Below, one piece after another: positions 55,084 to 63,678 of a stretch of DNA of 64,000 nt. How positions within the stretch are numbered: the stretch's first letter is position 1; each line of letters starts with the position of its first letter. A model generated the notes under the pieces. The model had not been told where the DNA came from and did not search any database. It worked only from the letters and a program-made list of their open reading frames with translations. The stretch lies in assembly GCA_963777595.1 (NCBI GenBank), contig CAVZRE010000028.1, positions 24,144 through 88,143 of the forward strand. Direction: 5' to 3'. The DNA is from CAVVFX01 sp963777595. GTDB taxonomy: Bacteria > Acidobacteriota > Terriglobia > Bryobacterales > Bryobacteraceae. A program made the translations under genes and the position numbers.

Positions 55084-55581
55084 ATGTCCAACAACAAAGC
55101 AGAAATCGCCATTGAAGAACGGCCCGCGTCGCCGAATCCGCTGGACGCAATCCCTGACGAAATTCCATACGATGTGCCCTACGGGCCGCCCATATCGCTA
55201 GACCGGGCGCAGACGATTATCCAGGCCGCGGTGGCAGAGGCCAAGAGGCGGAACTGGAAAATGAACGTAGCAGTAGCGGATTCTGGCGGCAGCCTAGTAG
55301 CGTTTCAGCGAATGGATGGCGCTATGCTCGCCTCGATTCAAATTGCGGAACACAAGGCGCGGGCAGCCGTGACCTTCCGGCGCCCGACGAAGGTCTTCGA
55401 GGATGGCATCCAGCTTATGCATCTCAACTACCTGCTGGCGTTCGATGGCGTCATTGCATCACGAGGCGGCATTCCACTGATCGAGCAGGGCGCGATTATC
55501 GGTGCGATCGGTTGTTCGGGAGGCACCGACTCCCAGGACGAAGTCGTGAGCAAAGCGGGAGCGGCATTAGTTAACAAATAG
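55084..55581 (+). CDS. GlcG/HbpS-type (DUF336) protein
   Basis: The 165-residue product has an extra N-terminal stretch of about 35 residues (PNPLDAIPDEIPYDVPYGPP), then the GlcG domain: DRAQTIIQAAVAEAKRRNWK, VADSGGSLVAFQRMDGAMLA, HKARAAVTFRRPTKVF and IEQGAIIGAIGCSGGTDSQD. Proteins of this family bind haem or cobalamin or are found beside oxidoreductases; the reaction is not settled. No signal peptide is visible. It lies between the enoyl-CoA-hydratase-like gene and the cytochrome P460 gene, which hints at a haem link. Confidence 0.85.
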   Translation: MSNNKAEIAIEERPASPNPLDAIPDEIPYDVPYGPPISLDRAQTIIQAAVAEAKRRNWKMNVAVADSGGSLVAFQRMDGAMLASIQIAEHKARAAVTFRRPTKVFEDGIQLMHLNYLLAFDGVIASRGGIPLIEQGAIIGAIGCSGGTDSQDEVVSKAGAALVNK

Positions 55582-55667
55582 GCGCCGGATACCGGCGGTC
55601 CGGCAGGAAGCAGCACATGGCCATAAGTAACGTCACTCGAGCGTAGGTTCGGCGAGGGAGATGGGGC

Positions 55668-56204
55668 ATGAAACGCAACAGTATTGGGGTCACTGTGATG
55701 GTTGGAGCAATGCTGTCTATCCTGGGGACGCTGGCTATCGCGGCGCAGGATAAATACACGGTAAGCGTGCCAAATGGGCTCGCATTCTCTGACTTCAGGG
55801 GGTACGAGAACTGGCGGGTGGTGGCCGTCAGCCAGACTGATAATTTGCTGAAGGTGATGGTCGCTAATCCCACCATGATCGACGCCTACCGGGCCGGCGT
55901 TCCGGGCAATGGGAAGACGTTCCCGGACGGTTCCAAGATCGCAAAAATAGAATGGAAACCCAAGAAGAGCACGGAAGCTCCTTTTTCAGTGAGGGTGCCG
56001 GACGTGTTGCAAGACGTTTTCTTTATCGAGAAGAACAGCAAGAAATTTCCCGCGACGAAGGGATGGGCGTACGCCGCGTTTGACTACGAACCCGCGTCGG
56101 ACAGGTTCAAACCCGATCCCACTGGCGTCGTCACGTGCGGCTTCGCGTGCCATACGATCGTGGCCTCCAAGGACTACATTTTCACGGCGTACGGCAAGAG
56201 ATGA
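55668..56204 (+). CDS. Cytochrome P460 family protein
   Basis: The 178-residue secreted protein starts with a signal (IGVTVMVGAMLSILGTLAIA ending AAQ). The P460 fold is shown by GLAFSDFRGYENWRVVAVSQ, KVMVANPTMIDAYRAG, FPDGSKIAKIEWKPKKS, GWAYAAFDYEPASDRF and the C-terminal haem site CGFACHT. A lysine cross-linked to the haem defines the true enzyme that oxidises hydroxylamine; lysines are present in KIEWKPKKS, but which is used cannot be told here. Related proteins are general c-type cytochromes (c'-beta). It may detoxify hydroxylamine or nitric oxide in the periplasm. Confidence 0.88.
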   Translation: MKRNSIGVTVMVGAMLSILGTLAIAAQDKYTVSVPNGLAFSDFRGYENWRVVAVSQTDNLLKVMVANPTMIDAYRAGVPGNGKTFPDGSKIAKIEWKPKKSTEAPFSVRVPDVLQDVFFIEKNSKKFPATKGWAYAAFDYEPASDRFKPDPTGVVTCGFACHTIVASKDYIFTAYGKR

Positions 56205-56599
56205 ACCGTCCGAGTGACGCTTAGCTGATTAAAGCACTGAACGGCGGCTGGGGTGCAATGCCTCTCGCGCGAAAGAATGATCGAATGCGGCATCGATCGT
56301 ATTAGATCAAACATCCCCAGATATTTGCACTCCTCTCCAAAGCCGCCTCACCACGCGGACGGCAGCCCGGATCTCGGCCTCAGTTTTTCCCAATATTTAT
56401 TCTTCGATCGTCGAGGTGAGCAATGAACCAGCCGGCTTCGACCCGAATCGTCGGCTTCAAGCTCAAGCGACGACGATCGCTGGAATATCCAGGTTGTGAG
56501 TCTGGGAGAACTTTCTCGCCCCAGAACGCCAATTGCGCTTGAATCTCGTACAGTTCTAAGCATTTTCTGTCGAAACAGTAAGCACACGGAAGCGGCAAG
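56205..56599. other. Intergenic region, no recognisable gene
   Basis: About 395 bases. A minus-strand frame gives LYEIQAQLAFWGEKVLPDSQ and PTIRVEAGWFIAHLDDRRIN, which looks somewhat protein-like, but it has no start and its upstream half is the antisense of the next gene. The region must contain the promoter of the flavoprotein gene. No repeat was seen. Confidence 0.35.
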
Positions 56600-58021
56600 A
56601 TGCCGAATGAACACATAGAAATCGCGATCATCGGAGCTGGTCCGACCGGCATCGGGGCCGCACTTCGTCTCCTGGAACTGCAGCATAAGGAATTCGCACT
56701 GATAGACGGAGGCGACGTGCCGGGGGGGTTGGCCTCATCCTGCGTGGATTCGGCCGGTTTCACGTGGGATCTTGGCGGGCACGTTCAGTTCTCGCACTAT
56801 CGCAAATTTGACGAGTACATGGACCTGGCATTTCCGGTCGAAGGCTGGCTATGGCACGAACGCGAAAGCTGGATTTGGTTGCGCGACCGCTTCGTACCTT
56901 ATCCATTTCAAAACAACCTTCACCGGCTCGAACCCGCAGATCGCTGGCTGGCAATGAGGGGGCTGATCTCTGCAGCTTCTCATGCTCACCGGCAGGCCCC
57001 TTCCAACTTCCACGAATGGATTCTGGCAACCTTTGGAACCGGCATCGCCGAGTTGTTTATGTTGCCGTACAACCGTAAAGTTTGGGCACACCCCTTAGAT
57101 CGGATGGATTATCGCTGGGTGGGCGAACGCGTCTCGGTTCCTTCGATCAGTGACGCCGTGAAATCGGTATGTTTGAATCAGGATCAGGTCTCTTGGGGTC
57201 CTAACCGCCGTTTCCGCTTTCCGCTGCGCGGCGGAACCGGCGGGATTTGGACATCTCTGGGAGCCCGCATCCCAGCCGCGAGCCTCAGGATGCGAACACG
57301 AGTGGAAAGCATCGATGCTTCCCGGCATATCCTACACCTCGGCGACGGCGGAGAGTTGCCCTACGGAACATTGATCAACACTGCGCCGCTCGACTGGCTG
57401 ACTCGAACGCTCGACAACTCCCAGCTTTCGAACAAGACAGACCAGCTGCAGTTCTCCACAGTTCACGTGATCGGAATTGGCTTGGAAGGCCAGCCGCCGG
57501 AGTCCATCCGAAAAATGTGCTGGATGTATTTTCCCGGTGAGGAGACCGGTTTCTATCGCGTGACGGTCTTTAGTAACTACAGCCCTAACAACGTTCCCCG
57601 CGCTGGCGCATCGTGGTCGTTGATGGCCGAGGTCTCAGAGTCGAATCACTCCCCTCGAAATCGCGCGACGATCGTCGATGAGACAGTTCGCCAAATGATT
57701 GCGATAGGCTTGATCCCGAACGGCGATGCGATTCGGAGTCGATGGCACAAAATCCTTACCCCAGGCTATCCCACACCTTCCTTGGGCCGTGATCAAATTC
57801 TTGATACCGTGCTCCCAGACTTGGAATCGATGAACATCTATTCCCGTGGGCGTTTTGGTGCCTGGAAATACGAGGTAAGCAATCAGGACCATTCGTTCAT
57901 GCAAGGCGTGGAAGCCGTTGACCGCATTCTCCTGGGCCGCTTTGAGCCAACCCTGCATTGCCCAGATGCGGTGAACCGCCAGTACAACGAGTTCCCCTAC
58001 GCCGAATCGGAAGCAGCCTGA
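56600..58021 (+). CDS. FAD-dependent NAD(P)-binding protein, UDP-galactopyranose-mutase/protoporphyrinogen-oxidase-like
   Basis: The 473-residue protein opens with a Rossmann dinucleotide motif, IAIIGAGPTGIGAALRLLEL, then VPGGLASSCVDSAGFTWDLG with the second FAD contact G-G-H. Segments FVPYPFQNNLHRL and FMLPYNRKVWAHPLDRMDYR, RVSVPSIS, and FRFPLRGGTGGIWTSLGARI place it with amine-oxidase-type flavoproteins that work in surface-glycan clusters near UDP-galactopyranose mutase. The C-terminus, FGAWKYEVSNQDHSFMQGVE, is typical of this glycan subgroup. It is cytoplasmic. It converges on a glycosyltransferase gene with a 25-bp overlap and may modify a nucleotide sugar, but the reaction is unproven. 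Confidence 0.8.
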   Translation: MPNEHIEIAIIGAGPTGIGAALRLLELQHKEFALIDGGDVPGGLASSCVDSAGFTWDLGGHVQFSHYRKFDEYMDLAFPVEGWLWHERESWIWLRDRFVPYPFQNNLHRLEPADRWLAMRGLISAASHAHRQAPSNFHEWILATFGTGIAELFMLPYNRKVWAHPLDRMDYRWVGERVSVPSISDAVKSVCLNQDQVSWGPNRRFRFPLRGGTGGIWTSLGARIPAASLRMRTRVESIDASRHILHLGDGGELPYGTLINTAPLDWLTRTLDNSQLSNKTDQLQFSTVHVIGIGLEGQPPESIRKMCWMYFPGEETGFYRVTVFSNYSPNNVPRAGASWSLMAEVSESNHSPRNRATIVDETVRQMIAIGLIPNGDAIRSRWHKILTPGYPTPSLGRDQILDTVLPDLESMNIYSRGRFGAWKYEVSNQDHSFMQGVEAVDRILLGRFEPTLHCPDAVNRQYNEFPYAESEAA

Positions 58022-59478
58022 TCCGGCCGCACTAGAAACAAATCGGCCCGGGAGTGGATCTCCGGGCCAAAATCCACTCGGGCCAGAGTCAGCATGTCAA
58101 TCGTTCGGTCTGGCACAGCCTCCAACCCTAGCGCGGCCGCGTCCGAGATGCGCCGTAGCCTCTTTGACTCCACGAGATATGTCGTCCCATCTTCGGCGCC
58201 GAGCAGTTCACCTTCTTCCAGCATCAGGTCCGCCGGAATGCGTTCAAAGCAGATTCCTCGTCCATCTGGAATGGCAGTATCGAATCCATGGATGAGGTCA
58301 TTCGCCCATCGGTTCTCATGAATCTGGTAAAGCAACTGTTCCCGCGCCTTGACCGCACGATCCCAGGTGAGCGATTCCGCCATCTTCCGCCCGTTCGCCG
58401 CGAGACGGCCTCTCAAGTCCGCATCCCGCAAAACCTGTTCGATGGCATCCGCCATTGCAGAGGTAACACGCGGCGGCACGACGAGTGCAGTCTTTCCTTG
58501 CATCGCATAGTCCTCCGTGCCATACGGAGTGGTAATCACTGCAGTCCCGCAAGCCATGGCTTCGATGGGAGGAAGCGGAAAGCTTTCATACCATGAAGGG
58601 CAGAGAACCACGTCGCTCTCGGCATACAATTTGCTGAGAGTCTCGTGACCGAGTTTGCCGTGGAAGAAATAAGGAGCCCAGGGATTATCGGGCGGGAGTG
58701 CCTTATTCTCAAATCCGTAAACGTGCCACTCCAGGCGTTCTCCAAACCGAGCCTTTGCCTCCTGCATGGCCGCGACTGCCTCCGGGAAGCCCTTCCACTT
58801 TTCCGGCCGCGAGTAGGTGACGACGCGGAGCACGCCATCTGCGAGGCTCTTCTTAGGCCTAAGCTGAAACATGCTGCAGTTTATCCCGTGATTGACGAAG
58901 GGGACCTGTTCGTCAAATCGCCTGGCAAACTCGGCCGAAAGCCATGACGAGTTGGCAATCCGGTAGATCGGGAATTGGAACGAATTCCGGCACAGCAATT
59001 TGATCAGCGGGTTGCCCTGAAAGCCAATCTCCGGTGTAGCGTCTAACGAATAGAAGACTTCGTCGTAGTGTTGTGGGAAATGGACCGGCTTCCCTTGTTT
59101 ACTCTGCCAGGCCGGCAGGATCGAATCCCAATTGTTGGCGATGATCAGATCGCATTTGGGGATCGCCGGAGTAAGCAAGTTCATGTATGCCGCGAAGAAC
59201 TGATATTCCCCGATAAAATCCCGCGGTGTCCGGTTCAAGAGATGGTAAGGCAGGTACTCCTTTGTAGGCGCGGAGTCGAAGAAGATGTCGACTTCGAAGT
59301 CGAGGTCCGGAAAAGGATGCTCTTCCGGCCAGAGGAACCTTGGCCAAGTAGAGATACTCACATCGTGGCCGAGTTGCTGGAAGCGTTTTGCATATTCGAG
59401 AGCGCAGGCTGCGCCCCCAGTGCGAATCCTGCCCGTGGGGCCCAATAGGAACGCTAGGGAGAGTGGTGGTGGCACCAA
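57997..59478 (-). CDS. Family-4 glycosyltransferase
   Basis: The 493-residue product has a GT-B fold. The N-terminal domain shows LAFLLGPTGRIRTGGAACAL with the glycine-rich acceptor loop and FQQLGHDVSISTWP. The donor domain has VVTYSRPEKWKGFPEAVAAM, LEWHVYGFENKALP, FHGKLGHETLSKLYAESDVV and the nucleotide-sugar motif SWYESFPLPPIEAMACGTAV. About 90 extra C-terminal residues (FERIPADLMLEEGELLGAED onward) are not recognised. It transfers a sugar in surface polysaccharide or lipopolysaccharide synthesis. The neighbours support a small glycan cluster. Confidence 0.88.
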   Translation of the reverse strand: MVPPPLSLAFLLGPTGRIRTGGAACALEYAKRFQQLGHDVSISTWPRFLWPEEHPFPDLDFEVDIFFDSAPTKEYLPYHLLNRTPRDFIGEYQFFAAYMNLLTPAIPKCDLIIANNWDSILPAWQSKQGKPVHFPQHYDEVFYSLDATPEIGFQGNPLIKLLCRNSFQFPIYRIANSSWLSAEFARRFDEQVPFVNHGINCSMFQLRPKKSLADGVLRVVTYSRPEKWKGFPEAVAAMQEAKARFGERLEWHVYGFENKALPPDNPWAPYFFHGKLGHETLSKLYAESDVVLCPSWYESFPLPPIEAMACGTAVITTPYGTEDYAMQGKTALVVPPRVTSAMADAIEQVLRDADLRGRLAANGRKMAESLTWDRAVKAREQLLYQIHENRWANDLIHGFDTAIPDGRGICFERIPADLMLEEGELLGAEDGTTYLVESKRLRRISDAAALGLEAVPDRTIDMLTLARVDFGPEIHSRADLFLVRPDQAASDSA

Positions 59479-59686
59479 TCAATTAAAACAGAACGGGCAC
59501 TGCGTAGGGGGAGACTACGAGGCAAGCCAGACTAACTTTACACGAACGAGATTTGCTAGAAGTCCCGGCGAAGAACTGACGTCGACCGTCAGATCGCCGA
59601 CATCCACTTCCCCGTTCGCCCGTCGATTCAATGACATGGACTGGCAAGTGACCTGCACTATCAACTGAAGCATAGGGGGCCGCCTG
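59479..59686. other. Gap between divergent glycan genes
   Basis: Just over 200 bases separate the glycosyltransferase and methyltransferase starts. A minus-strand frame of about 53 codons (MLQLIVQVTCQSMSLNRRAN onward) is present but unconvincing. The promoters of both genes must be here. Confidence 0.3.
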
Positions 59687-60745
59687 ATGGTGACGCCAGA
59701 TTTCACTTCGCAATTTTTTGGTGAGTTCTTTCAAAGTATTCACTCTAACCAGGTCGATAACTGGGACCACCGGCGTTTTGGACCGGAGAACCCGAATTTC
59801 AGCGTGGATATCGCCGCGTTCAACATGCGCTTCGCGCTGGCGAACTTCGATCACTTCGGCTGGGTGTATGACCAGCTGTCCGACGCCGCATCGCGCGACT
59901 ATATCATTCGGTTTGTTCTTTATAAAATCCTTGGCCATACGCACGTACGCCTTCCGCAAATCACGCCTGGCTTCTGGCAGCTGTACAACAGCGTTGAATC
60001 CCATCTAGTGAGCCGCGCCAAGGAGCCTTTCCCTTCGCAGTGGCTTCCGGTGCCGATCTACGTTAATCAATACCATTTGCCCTTCTGCGGGAGCGAGGTT
60101 AAGGTGAACACCAGCGACGTTTCCTTACTGGAGACGTTGCTGTTCGATCAGTATCGATACTGCCAGGGCGGCACTGAGATTTCGGTGCAGCCGGGCGATG
60201 TTGTGATCGATGCGGGGGCGTGCTGGGGCGACACTACCCTGGCTTTTTCCGCACGGGCCGGAAAACAGGGGCGCGTCTTCGGATTCGAAATGATTGACGA
60301 AAACCTCACGGTTCTGCACGGAAACCTGACCCAGAATCCGGTATTGGCAGAAACTATAGAAATTGTCGAATCGCCGCTGGCTTCGACATCCGGCCAGGAG
60401 TACTGGGTAAGCTCCAACGGTGCGGCATCCACCCTGCTGCCAACTCCGGGACCCGGCAAGCGAGTTGTCAGCACCTCGATTGACGACTTCGTGAAAGCCA
60501 GGAATCTGAAAACTGTGAACTTCATTAAATTCGATATTGAGGGCGCTGAAAAAGACGCGCTCCTCGGGGCCAAGGAAACCATTCAACAACATAAGCCCAC
60601 GTTAGCTGTCTCCGTTTATCACAAGAGCGAGGACATCGTCGAGCTGCCTCGGATCATTAAAACCTTCTATCCCGGGTACTGCCTATATCTCCATGGAGTC
60701 TGTTTGAACTACGGAGAGACAATTCTCTTCGCGCGCGCACTCTAA
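59687..60745 (+). CDS. FkbM-family methyltransferase
   Basis: The 352-residue product has an N-terminal part of about 150 residues with aromatic-rich helices (NVRFALANFDHFGWVYDQLS-like) that is not recognised, then a class-I SAM-binding domain of FkbM type: GDVVIDAGACWGDTTLAFSA (motif I), GRVFGFEMIDENLTVLHGNL, TSIDDFVKARNLKTVNFIKF and the catalytic-region motif FDIEGAEKDALLGAKETI. The end, KPTLAVSVYHKSEDIVELPR, is also typical. FkbM enzymes methylate hydroxyls on sugars or polyketides; with the glycosyltransferase next door, sugar O-methylation is the likely role. Confidence 0.87.
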   Translation: MVTPDFTSQFFGEFFQSIHSNQVDNWDHRRFGPENPNFSVDIAAFNMRFALANFDHFGWVYDQLSDAASRDYIIRFVLYKILGHTHVRLPQITPGFWQLYNSVESHLVSRAKEPFPSQWLPVPIYVNQYHLPFCGSEVKVNTSDVSLLETLLFDQYRYCQGGTEISVQPGDVVIDAGACWGDTTLAFSARAGKQGRVFGFEMIDENLTVLHGNLTQNPVLAETIEIVESPLASTSGQEYWVSSNGAASTLLPTPGPGKRVVSTSIDDFVKARNLKTVNFIKFDIEGAEKDALLGAKETIQQHKPTLAVSVYHKSEDIVELPRIIKTFYPGYCLYLHGVCLNYGETILFARAL

Positions 60746-60921
60746 TTGAGAGGCAGAGAAAGCACGAATGTAAGCGCGGATTCCACCCATTCGTGCAACG
60801 CTTCGTCAGAATCGCTGCCGTCCGAGTTAACGAACAGCATCGATTTCATCGGCCTGCCGGTAAAGTTCATGGGCCGGGCGCTTGAGCGTCCGTTGCCATC
60901 GTTGAACGGATGGGTATCTAC
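60742..60921 (-). pseudogene. Fic-domain protein, C-terminal remnant
   Basis: A minus-strand frame reads VDTHPFNDGNGRSSARPMNF and continues to a stop that overlaps the stop of the FkbM gene. HPFNDGNGR matches exactly the Fic active-site motif HPFx(D/E)GN(G/K)R, which catalyses AMP transfer to target proteins. The remaining 38 residues are degenerate for the family, and everything before the motif is missing. The fragment abuts a protein-kinase start codon region on the same strand. Confidence 0.7.
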
Positions 60922-60922
60922 T

Positions 60923-60989
60923 AAGCTCCGATGGGAGCAAGAATTTCGTATGGGCCGAGTTTCTCGCCTGGCTGGAGCGGCATATACAT
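60923..60989 (-). pseudogene. Serine/threonine-protein kinase, N-terminal stub
   Basis: MYMPLQPGEKLGPYEILAPI followed by GA and a stop is the typical start of acidobacterial Hanks-type kinases, up to the beginning of the glycine-rich ATP loop. Only 22 codons remain. The stub ends within a few bases of the Fic remnant, as if a deletion had joined a kinase start to a Fic end. Confidence 0.7.
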
Positions 60990-61381
60990 GAATCAGTTCA
61001 GTTTAGCCGATCAGAAAGCACGTCGCGCCTGGTTAACGCGCCATCCGTCAGTTATATTTTCAAATTCTCGCTCTGGCGCAGAGTTGAGCCTCCTTCAAAA
61101 AGTTGTGAAAGGATGACCATACGGACGCTATCCCGGCAATCCTTTAAAAGAGAGCCTGTCATCAGAAATTTCCCCCGCTACCGGCGAGTGATGTTGTTTG
61201 TCTCGGCACGCGGCACAGCTTACAGGATTATTTCAGCATCAAATTCAGTGGCGTGAGGCGTGCCACCTTCTGCGGACTTTGAACGTCGGGTACTAGTAGT
61301 TTCAATTTGCTAGAACTGAGTGTAGGATAAGGCAGTTTGGTGTACACTAATGCCCTACAGAAACCGAACGGGAGACGCCGG
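60990..61381. other. Intergenic region, no recognisable gene
   Basis: About 390 bases upstream of the PEP-CTERM protein gene. No frame gives a recognisable product. The TTTAAAAGAGAGCC segment and the AT-rich stretch before 61380 may carry the promoter. Confidence 0.3.
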
Positions 61382-61898
61382 ATGATGCCGTATCGCAGAG
61401 GTCTTTTGGCTAAGACACTACTTACGCTTATTTTCGTCGGAGGGGCCGTGACTGCTTCCGCCGACTCAATATCGCTGGAAGCTGGATACCCGGCCTCGGG
61501 GACGGGCATCTACACGGGTCTCTACGAATGGGACTACTCGATCACGGCTACTAACCCGATCGGTAATGGCTCCACCATCGAGATATTCGGTGTAGCTGGC
61601 GTACCCGGAGGGGATGCCCTGGGATTCAACGGATGGAGTGGAGGGGTTTCACCCAGTGGGGATGTTACATTCACATTCAACGAAACTTCCATTGATTGTT
61701 CGGCAACTTGCATGGACGATATAGTTCTGTATTCCAGCTACAACAGCGGTGCTCAAATTGAACTATACGACCAGTTTCATTGCCGTCGACCCGACAGTGC
61801 TCGGCCCCTCGGCGGCTGTGCCAGAACCGGAATCAATCAGTTTGTTGTTGACGGGGATAATCGCTTTAGGCTTGTTGGGGAAAAAGCGCCTGCGCTAA
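61382..61898 (+). CDS. PEP-CTERM-sorted exported protein, frame broken once
   Basis: Start MMPYRRGLLAKTLLTLIFVG is a signal peptide. The 120-residue mature part (LEAGYPASGTGIYTGLYEWD, GSTIEIFGVAGVPGGDALGF, VTFTFNETSIDCSATCMDD) is a beta-rich secreted domain of no known family with two cysteines. Removing one T from the run at 61775-61777 gives FIAVDPTVLGPSAAVPEPES and ISLLLTGIIALGLLGKKRLR, a perfect PEP-CTERM signal (V-P-E-P, helix, basic tail), and 517 nt is one over 172 codons. The protein is thus expected to be exported and processed by an exosortase encoded elsewhere. It may be part of the extracellular matrix. Confidence 0.8.
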
Positions 61899-62033
61899 TT
61901 TTAGTCAGTGTAGCCGACCATTCGGAAGCAATCCGGCCATCTCAGATCACACCGGAAATTGAGCAATTCATTTCCAGCCTTGGCTCGCCATTGACCTGAC
62001 TAGAGGGACGCAGAAAATTCAGCGATTCTTGTC

Positions 62034-62170
62034 CTAACCGTCATATAGCTTCCTCTCGTGAGAAGTAGCACGACGAGCGGAGATGATGCGGATCACTTCG
62101 TCGGAATCTTCAACTCTGTAGGCGTGATGTACGTACCACCGATTGTTGCAAACTGACAGGTCTTCTGTTG
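62034..62170 (-). pseudogene. BrnT-like toxin C-terminal remnant
   Basis: A short minus-strand frame reads DLSVCNNRWYVHHAYRVEDS, DEVIRIISARRATSHERKLY and DG, then stops. I-R-I-I-S-A-R-R-A-T-x-x-E-R-x-x-Y is the conserved end of BrnT-type toxins of the RelE superfamily. The first half of the toxin and a BrnA antitoxin are not visible on either side, so this is a leftover. A complete toxin gene was looked for upstream and not found. Confidence 0.55.
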
Positions 62171-62522
62171 ATGTTTTGTTGGCCACTTGGTTCCGGTTGA
62201 CGGGTTCTGTCGGGCCGAACCGACGGGGTTAGTTTGGAACAAGCTCGGTTTTTCCCGCCCCTAATATATAAAGAAGGGAGACGGGAATTTCAACTTGCGT
62301 GAAACGGCTTTTCTAATTTGCGCTGATTGCCGAGGATCTGAGTAAAAGGATTCGTATTCAATATGTTGGAACATTTGAGGTGGGTTTTGTTTGCGCGGCG
62401 AAAGCCGAAAAGTTGATCGTAGAAAAGGGACCGAAGGGAACACCTAGGTACCACTCAGGTACACATTGGGGCGAAGTAGGGAGCTGAAAAGAACACTTTG
62501 GATGGGTTGCTCCAGCAGTATC
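62171..62522. other. Intergenic region, no recognisable gene
   Basis: About 350 bases, more AT-rich than the surroundings. A 60-codon minus frame (62261-62443) exists but has no homology pattern or ribosome site. Nothing else was seen. Confidence 0.3.
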
Positions 62523-63359
62523 CTAATTGGATGCTGACCTAAGCTTAGGAGAACCGGGGCCCGAGGAATGAGAACTCGCGATCCCCGTATTGATCCAGGC
62601 TTGCACGACGTTCGCCGTCGGGATGCGGTTGCCGTTGAAGCTGGCGCCCACGAGATACCGGCGGCCGCCTAGCCGAATTGATTTTACAAGCTCGATGAGT
62701 TCATGAATGCGCGGGGCTTTGAGAATGTCGCGGTCGTAGCCGCGATTGTCACATTCGTTAGCCACCTCGATCAGGATGTTTCGATAACCCTTGCCGCCGA
62801 GCCACTCGATCGCATTACGTACGCCGGCCTTAACAGCATCGTCGCTCTCGAGTCGCTGATCCTGCCCTGCGTAGAACAAACTGACGATCGCCACCATACC
62901 GAGCTCGTCCGCTCGGTCCAGTATGCGTTCTAGCCGGCTCATGTAGTCTGACCGCAGCGAGCCATCGGACCCGAAAGCGCTGTTGTGCCAAGGCTGGACC
63001 TTCGAGTATCCCTCGGGGCTGCCACCCTGGAGGTTGATGGTGAACGCCAGCAGTCCGAAGCTCCGCCACTCAGGCATCGCCGCGACGAACTCGCGCGTGT
63101 TGCGGTCGGGGTCCCATCTCTTGGTATCTGGATAAGCCCAGCGAGATCGTGTCTCAGGGTTGAGATCGTCGAAGATACCCTGCACCATGCGCGAGTTCAT
63201 GAGCAGGCCCTCGATCCGCATTCCCTTGAATTGCCGTCCTGGGTAGGTCGGCTTGCCGTTGATCATGAAGCGGTCGCCGTCAATCGATACTGTTGTGCGT
63301 CGGCTGGCCGCTGGCAGTGCCGGGGCCGCCAGAAGAGCAAGAAAGCTGCGTCGGTTCAT
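62523..63359 (-). CDS. Glycoside-hydrolase-like (cellulase-fold) protein, C-terminally truncated
   Basis: MNRRSFLALLAAPALPAASR is a Tat-like signal. The rest follows a (beta/alpha)8 clan-A hydrolase: FMINGKPTYPGRQFKGMRIE, EFVAAMPEWRSFGLLAFTIN, LQGGSPEGYSKVQPWHNSAF, ILDRADELGMVAIVSLFYAG and ILIEVANECDNRGYD, whose N-E pair is the acid/base position. After SFNGNRIPTANVVQ, where the fold should continue for another 100-150 residues to the nucleophile glutamate, the frame ends with unrelated residues. The copy is therefore probably inactive or frame-broken at about 62600. It would act on plant or microbial polysaccharide outside the cell. Confidence 0.7.
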   Translation of the reverse strand: MNRRSFLALLAAPALPAASRRTTVSIDGDRFMINGKPTYPGRQFKGMRIEGLLMNSRMVQGIFDDLNPETRSRWAYPDTKRWDPDRNTREFVAAMPEWRSFGLLAFTINLQGGSPEGYSKVQPWHNSAFGSDGSLRSDYMSRLERILDRADELGMVAIVSLFYAGQDQRLESDDAVKAGVRNAIEWLGGKGYRNILIEVANECDNRGYDRDILKAPRIHELIELVKSIRLGGRRYLVGASFNGNRIPTANVVQAWINTGIASSHSSGPGSPKLRSASN

Positions 63360-63678
63360 TATATTTCGACCCTCCCCGTCGCCCGTCTGGCTCAAGAAAG
63401 GAGCACTGAACGACGGCTATCGACTATATACCCATATCACAAGCCATCGTTCGTAGCGCGAGAACGCCGATAGTGCTGCATACCGGGTGAGTACCAGGAC
63501 CATTTGCTCGCCGAGCCTAAAGAAGTGATCCTCCACCGAACGCATTGAACCAGCACCACAACCGATCTGAGCTGCGCTTCAAAACGGGGGTGACGCAGTT
63601 CTTCAGGAACTAGATCCTGTTTCAGCAACTCCGAAGCGTTCTAAGTGCGGTACATTAATCGCCAGAAATCGTGGTAGA
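63360..63678. other. Intergenic region, no recognisable gene
   Basis: About 320 bases between two minus-strand genes. It should hold the promoter of the glycoside-hydrolase gene. No frame, repeat or terminator stands out. Confidence 0.3.

Noticed and set aside
56380..56763. 127-codon minus-strand open frame before the flavoprotein gene
   Set aside because: Its first half is antisense to the flavoprotein coding region and no homology pattern is visible in the second half.
62261..62443. 60-codon minus-strand frame in the AT-richer gap
   Set aside because: No ribosome site, no motif, low-complexity basic composition.
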